The position numbers and the translations under genes are program-made. A stretch of 27,381 bases of DNA from Saprospiraceae bacterium (GTDB taxonomy: Bacteria; Bacteroidota; Bacteroidia; Chitinophagales; Saprospiraceae), in the NCBI GenBank assembly GCA_020852155.1, contig JADZBJ010000404.1, positions 1 to 27,381 of the forward strand. The letters are read 5' to 3'. The notes beneath the pieces are model-generated. The model made no database searches. It was not told where the DNA came from and saw only the letters and a program-made list of their open reading frames with translations. Below, piece by piece: positions 23,829-27,381 of the stretch. Numbering within the stretch: position 1 is the first letter of the stretch; every line of letters begins with the position of its first letter.

Positions 23829-25366
23829 AAAAAATTGACCGCCTTGTGCTGACATCCTTCCTCGGCCCCTTCGTGGTGTCGTTCGGGATTGCGCTGTTTG
23901 TGCTCATCATGCAGTTTTTATGGCTGTATATTGATGAGATCGCAGGCAAGGGCGTCAGTATTTTTATCATGCTGGAATTGCTGGGTTACATGTCAATTTC
24001 CACGTTTCAAATGGCGCTGCCCATTGCAACGCTGATTGCTTCCGTCATGGTGATGGGCAATCTGGCCGAGCGTTATGAGTTGTCCAGTATGAAATCGGCG
24101 GGTGTATCGCTGTTGCGTGTGATGCGCAGCCTGATTATTGCAGCGGCTTTTCTGAGTGTGTTTTCTTACATCACCGCTGATTTTGTCATGCCGATTTCCA
24201 ACCTGAAATTCAAATCGCGGCTGTACGATATTCGAAAACAAAAACCGGCATTGACCCTGGAAAAAGGCATTTTTAATGAAGATTTCAGGCAGTTTGTCAT
24301 TCGTATCGGCGAAAAGGAGAGCGATGGCGAAACTATCGGCGAGGTGATGATCGAAGACCAAACCAACCTCGGTCAGGTGAAATTCAACCAAATCCTGGCC
24401 GACAGCGGACAAATGTTCACTTCGCCCGACAAGCGTTTTTTTGTCATGAACCTGTTCAAGGGGACGCAATACCAGGAGCCTGGCTCGCAAAGTCAGAGCG
24501 CGCAAAAACAACGATACCCCTTCGTCCGCACTAACTTTTCTTCCTGGACCAAGGTCTGGGACATGCGCGAATTCGAAATGGTGCGCACTGACGAAGATCG
24601 TTTCAACCGCAATCGCTCCACACTCAGTATGGATCAGTTGCGACACAACCTCGATTCGTTGGTTAGGACAATGCAGGAAGGGAAAAATGCGATGGCCGAC
24701 GATTATCTGGCTACCTTCAAACGGATATCTACTTTGCCGCCGAAAGCGCCCGCTCCGCAGCCTGAAAAGGCCCCGCAAAAAACGGAAGAAAAACCTGCCA
24801 ATAAAGCCGCAACGACACCCGTCGGGCCGGTTATTCCGCGACAAAACATTGACAAGCCGCTCGATCAATACACTTCACTTCTGCAAACGTATGTTACTGA
24901 AGATACGGCCAAACTCCTGATGGAGGCGCGCAATCGGGCCAATATTTACAAGACCACCCTCGAAACCCGTCAGAGTCAAGTTGAAAGCCGTCGGAGAGAA
25001 TGGGTAAAAACCGGCTACGAATTGTATATCAAGTACAGTTTCGCGCTGGTATGTTTCATATTCGTCTTTATCGGCGGCCCCATGGGCGCCATCATTCGAA
25101 AAGGCGGTTTTGGCTATCCGATTCTGGTATCCATCATCTTCTTTGTCACTTTTATCATGCTGACCATCATGTGTCGAAAACTGGCGGAGGCTTATGTACT
25201 CACGCCGTTTTGGGCAGCCATGGTGCCTTGCATTTCCCTTGCGCCCATCGCCATTACGCTGACGCGAAAAGGGATCAACGACGCACAGATGTTCAGCACT
25301 GAAAGGCTGGAACGCATCTGGATGTGGCTCAAAAAACGCTTTCAAAAAACACCTCGACTCACATGA
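23825..25366 (+). CDS. LptF/LptG family permease
   Basis: An inner-membrane subunit of the LptBFG-type machine that extracts lipopolysaccharide and passes it to the periplasmic Lpt bridge. In 513 residues it shows the family layout: three N-terminal membrane helices (about 13-35, 52-78 and 98-122), a periplasmic domain (about 125-395) and three C-terminal helices (about 403-420, 430-450 and 460-480). The family motif around MALPIATLIASVMVMGNLAE is clear. A Pro/Ala/Lys-rich, probably disordered stretch (about 304-339) followed by a helical segment lengthens the periplasmic part beyond the roughly 360 residues of E. coli LptF/LptG. F and G cannot be told apart here, and the ATPase LptB is not in the window. 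It starts by ATGA overlap with rpe and ends by ATGA overlap with the PAP2 gene. Confidence 0.87.
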   Translation: MKKIDRLVLTSFLGPFVVSFGIALFVLIMQFLWLYIDEIAGKGVSIFIMLELLGYMSISTFQMALPIATLIASVMVMGNLAERYELSSMKSAGVSLLRVMRSLIIAAAFLSVFSYITADFVMPISNLKFKSRLYDIRKQKPALTLEKGIFNEDFRQFVIRIGEKESDGETIGEVMIEDQTNLGQVKFNQILADSGQMFTSPDKRFFVMNLFKGTQYQEPGSQSQSAQKQRYPFVRTNFSSWTKVWDMREFEMVRTDEDRFNRNRSTLSMDQLRHNLDSLVRTMQEGKNAMADDYLATFKRISTLPPKAPAPQPEKAPQKTEEKPANKAATTPVGPVIPRQNIDKPLDQYTSLLQTYVTEDTAKLLMEARNRANIYKTTLETRQSQVESRRREWVKTGYELYIKYSFALVCFIFVFIGGPMGAIIRKGGFGYPILVSIIFFVTFIMLTIMCRKLAEAYVLTPFWAAMVPCISLAPIAITLTRKGINDAQMFSTERLERIWMWLKKRFQKTPRLT

Positions 25367-25986
25367 TGCCACGCTGGTTCAACGGCTGGTTTTTTATTCC
25401 TGTCGCTGTTTTGTTTGTCATCGGTTTATGGTGGCGCAGCACATTGCCTTATGGCGATGAAATAATTTATTTTAATGGTTTCAGGGAGGGTGCGCTCTCT
25501 GACGTTTTTCAATGGATCACGCATCTGGGCGAGCACTGGGGGTATTTTATCGTTCTGGCAGCGCTGGGCCTCGTCCGGCAACGCCGTGTTTTTATCCTGA
25601 CGGCTATTGTTGGCGTGGCGGCTTTATTGATGTCTGCATTTGCTAAAAGCTGGTTCGACGCGCCTCGCCCCGTCACCTGGTTTGATGAAATGGGCCGAAA
25701 AGCAGAATTAGTGCTGGCGCCCGGCGTTGAGGTCAATTATGGCTATACGACATTCCCTTCGGGGCATACCATGGCCGCTTTTGCGCTGGCTTGCATCCTG
25801 TCGCTGTGGAGCGCCGAACGCGGCCGCCCTGTTTGGGGACTGGTTTGGGCAACATTGGCCGTCATGGTGGGCATTTCCCGAATTTTTCTGGTGCAACATT
25901 TCCTGCCCGATGTACTCACCGGCGCGGCCATTGGCATGAGCATCGCGATTATTGTCTGGGAACTGGCCAGCCGACGTTGGAAATAG
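25363..25986 (+). CDS. PAP2 family membrane phosphatase
   Basis: A 207-residue membrane protein of the type 2 phosphatidic acid phosphatase family, with the complete three-part active site: KSWFDAPRP (KX6RP), PSGHT, and SRIFLVQHFLPD (SRX5HX3D). Several hydrophobic helices surround these. Family members dephosphorylate lipid phosphates such as undecaprenyl pyrophosphate, phosphatidic acid or lipid A precursors on the outer face of the inner membrane. Being coupled to an Lpt-type permease gene, a role in envelope lipid or lipid A handling is a reasonable inference, not shown. I chose ATG 25363 because it forms an ATGA overlap with the permease stop (25364-25366). An in-frame GTG at 25324 would add 13 residues overlapping the permease gene. 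Confidence 0.87.
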   Translation: MMPRWFNGWFFIPVAVLFVIGLWWRSTLPYGDEIIYFNGFREGALSDVFQWITHLGEHWGYFIVLAALGLVRQRRVFILTAIVGVAALLMSAFAKSWFDAPRPVTWFDEMGRKAELVLAPGVEVNYGYTTFPSGHTMAAFALACILSLWSAERGRPVWGLVWATLAVMVGISRIFLVQHFLPDVLTGAAIGMSIAIIVWELASRRWK

Positions 25987-26030
25987 CCATAACAGAAGTC
26001 CTGCGAGTAGTGCTGTTCTGTGCATTGATT

Positions 26031-26099
26031 ATTAACCGCTAAAGACGCATAGTCTTGAAAATCAAAAAAATAGCGTTTTTCGCGTCTTTAGCGGTTAAT
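26031..26099. terminator. Perfect 18-bp stem between convergent PAP2 and dehydrogenase genes
   Basis: Arms 26031-26048 and 26082-26099 are exact reverse complements (attaaccgctaaagacgc and its complement) with a 33-nt A/T-rich loop containing a run of seven A. The right arm covers the stop (26088-26090) and last three codons of the dehydrogenase gene. Bidirectional termination is inferred. The word ccgctaa recurs in the repeat at 15288-15405. Confidence 0.7.
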
Positions 26100-27053
26100 T
26101 TGAATCACCACATTTCCCATTTTCTTCCCTGTGGCCACGTACTGAAACGCTTCACTGATTTGTTCCAGCGGAAACGTTCGGTCAATGAGCGGATGAAAAC
26201 GGCCCTGGGATAACAGCGTATTCATCGTGCCGAGCGTGGCGGGAATGTCTGACGGAAAAGGGAAAATTACACGTTTTCCCCCGCCAATTCCGGTAATCAT
26301 TGGTAAAAACAAATGCTGCGCCCAAGGGCCAGGCTCTGACGAAATGTAAATGCCTTTGGGTTTGAGCAGTCGTTTGCAGGCCCCGAAAGTGCTTTTCCCG
26401 ACAGCATCGAACACGTAGTCAAATCGCGCTGATAGCCGCGTGAAATCCGTCTTCCTGAAATCAACCCAATGATCGGCGCCCAGCGTTTTCATGCTTTCCA
26501 TGTATTCTGTGGGGCCAACTGCGGTGACTTCCAGTCCTTGCGCTTTTAACTGTTGCACCAGGGCCGAACCTATCGCACCCGATGCGCCGTACACCAGCGC
26601 ATTTTGGCCCGATGCGATATTGACTTTATTGTAAAAATTCAAGGCGTAGTGCGCGCCTTCCGCGCTGGCAGCAGCTTCCAAAAATGAAACATTATCTGGA
26701 ATGGAAGCAATGTTTGCTGCTTCATGAAGGCAAATATGCGTAGCGTGACTGCACAGCCCGAGGTCGTTGAATCCCCAAACCCGTTCGCCGGGTTGCCACA
26801 ACGTTACCTCCGAACCTGTGGCTTCCACCACCCCTGCGAAGTCGGTGCCGGTGATGGGCAGTTTCGGTTTTGACAATCCTGTAAACAAGCGCATGATGTA
26901 AGGCTTCCCTCGCAAGATTGCCATATCCGTTCGATTCACGGTGCTGGCATGTACGCGAATCAGTATCTCTTTTGGCCCCGGCGCGGGCGTGTTTACCTCC
27001 TGAACCTGAATGCCTTCGGGTTCGCAGTATTGGGTACGGATGGCTGCTGTCAT
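26088..27053 (-). CDS. Zinc-independent MDR dehydrogenase, quinone-oxidoreductase-like
   Basis: A 321-residue cytoplasmic medium-chain dehydrogenase/reductase. The N-terminal GroES-like domain contains GPKEILIRVHASTVNRTD (about 26-43). NRTD at 40-43 replaces the Cys of zinc-dependent alcohol dehydrogenases, and no four-cysteine structural zinc lobe is visible, so it belongs with the quinone-oxidoreductase-like, zinc-free branch. The Rossmann domain has YGASGAIGSALVQQL (155-169) for NAD(P)H binding, and the C terminus is typical (ISEAFQYVATGKKMGNVVIQI). Likely an NAD(P)H-dependent reductase of quinones or activated alkenes; substrate unknown. It is a single gene with the ATG at 27053. No -7 motif was recognised in the upstream DNA. 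Confidence 0.87.
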   Translation of the reverse strand: MTAAIRTQYCEPEGIQVQEVNTPAPGPKEILIRVHASTVNRTDMAILRGKPYIMRLFTGLSKPKLPITGTDFAGVVEATGSEVTLWQPGERVWGFNDLGLCSHATHICLHEAANIASIPDNVSFLEAAASAEGAHYALNFYNKVNIASGQNALVYGASGAIGSALVQQLKAQGLEVTAVGPTEYMESMKTLGADHWVDFRKTDFTRLSARFDYVFDAVGKSTFGACKRLLKPKGIYISSEPGPWAQHLFLPMITGIGGGKRVIFPFPSDIPATLGTMNTLLSQGRFHPLIDRTFPLEQISEAFQYVATGKKMGNVVIQINR

Positions 27054-27290
27054 AACGTATGATTTTTGTGCAGTACATTATACATTTAGAGCGGGAGTTG
27101 CGCTGGCTTTATTCATACCTGCTTCTAACCATCAATTTGTTTAATCATGGCGCTTATGTACTGCAAGTAAAAATCTGTACAATATCTGTCATTTAAACCT
27201 GATTTGGGCAGCTTGTGTATATATTACTACGAATAACCGCCATTCACCGACGAGAATTAAGTGGATTTATTGAATTTTGGTAATAACTTA
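27054..27290. other. Non-coding stretch upstream of the MDR gene
   Basis: A/T-rich DNA with no supportable gene. The only structure noted is a 9-bp inverted pair, tgcagtaca (27069-27077) and tgtactgca (27157-27165), with the left half 15 bp before the MDR start. It could be an operator or chance. Confidence 0.3.
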
Positions 27291-27364
27291 GCCCCAGCGG
27301 GGCGTAACGTCTGTAGTAGCCTGAAAAATGTAAAAAATACCGAGGTGCGTAGCACCGTAACGTC
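27291..27364. repeat. Two small hairpins each followed by GTAACGTC
   Basis: Hairpin gcccc-agc-ggggc (27291-27303) is followed directly by gtaacgtc. Forty bases later ggtgc-gta-gcacc (27344-27356) is again followed by gtaacgtc (27357-27364). The stems differ completely while the tail is identical, suggesting members of a dispersed intergenic repeat family. It may continue beyond the window edge. Confidence 0.6.
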
Positions 27365-27381
27365 GGGTACGCGTAAACGAC

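Noticed and set aside
25324..25362. GTG start extending the PAP2 protein by 13 residues
   Set aside because: The extension is hydrophilic and lies inside the permease gene; ATG 25363 gives a clean ATGA overlap like the one at rpe.
27069..27165. Operator formed by tgcagtaca / tgtactgca
   Set aside because: The pair is only 9 bp with an 79-nt gap and no regulator gene nearby; it is kept as a weak note in the non-coding entry.

Overview
The window reads as chromosomal DNA of a Bacteroidota bacterium, most likely from the Saprospiria/Chitinophagia side of the phylum (lineage is inference). Reasons: a PorW/SprE-type lipoprotein of the type IX secretion system (T9SS), a secreted protein ending in a T9SS sorting domain, a DUF2851 protein (a family I know mainly from Bacteroidota), almost no Shine-Dalgarno sequences, and several promoters with the Bacteroidota -7 element TAnnTTTG. 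There is no rRNA, tRNA, CRISPR array, prophage or complete insertion sequence.

Layout. 2-862: 3' part of aspartate-semialdehyde dehydrogenase (+). 956-3341: a sugar-nucleotidyltransferase-like protein and a DUF4350 membrane protein (both -). 3431-7571: DUF2851 protein, then topoisomerase IV subunit A (+). 7571-7881: a 40-bp tandem array. 7956-11009: an RND efflux pump without its usual partners (+). 11330-14212: PorW/SprE (-). 14592-18297: TsaB, then a large M16 zinc peptidase (+). 18614-19540: CPBP membrane protease (+). 19599-22965: SulP anion transporter and a T9SS-exported protein (both -). 23154-25986: tightly overlapping rpe, LptF/LptG-type permease and PAP2 phosphatase (+). 26088-27053: quinone-reductase-like dehydrogenase (-). 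The last 330 bases are non-coding and end in small hairpin repeats.

Functionally this is mostly housekeeping: amino-acid biosynthesis, DNA topology, tRNA modification, pentose phosphate metabolism, envelope lipid handling and protein secretion. The genes do not form one dedicated pathway. The clearest functional link is PorW/SprE, part of the T9SS, with the T9SS cargo at 21430-22965. The rpe-lpt-pap2 trio is translationally coupled.

The unusual content is between genes. Most junctions carry a fold-back or tandem repeat built from their own short vocabulary, with an arm often beginning or ending exactly at a stop codon. Standouts are a seven-unit 40-bp palindromic array bounded by perfect 25-nt inverted copies, a 161-bp MITE-like element with a TTA target duplication in front of tsaB, and 43-bp and 55-bp tandem repeats. 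Two genes have a -7 promoter element only four bases before the ATG, which predicts leaderless transcripts. I found no convincing new multi-gene system; the repeat architecture is the best candidate for something undescribed.
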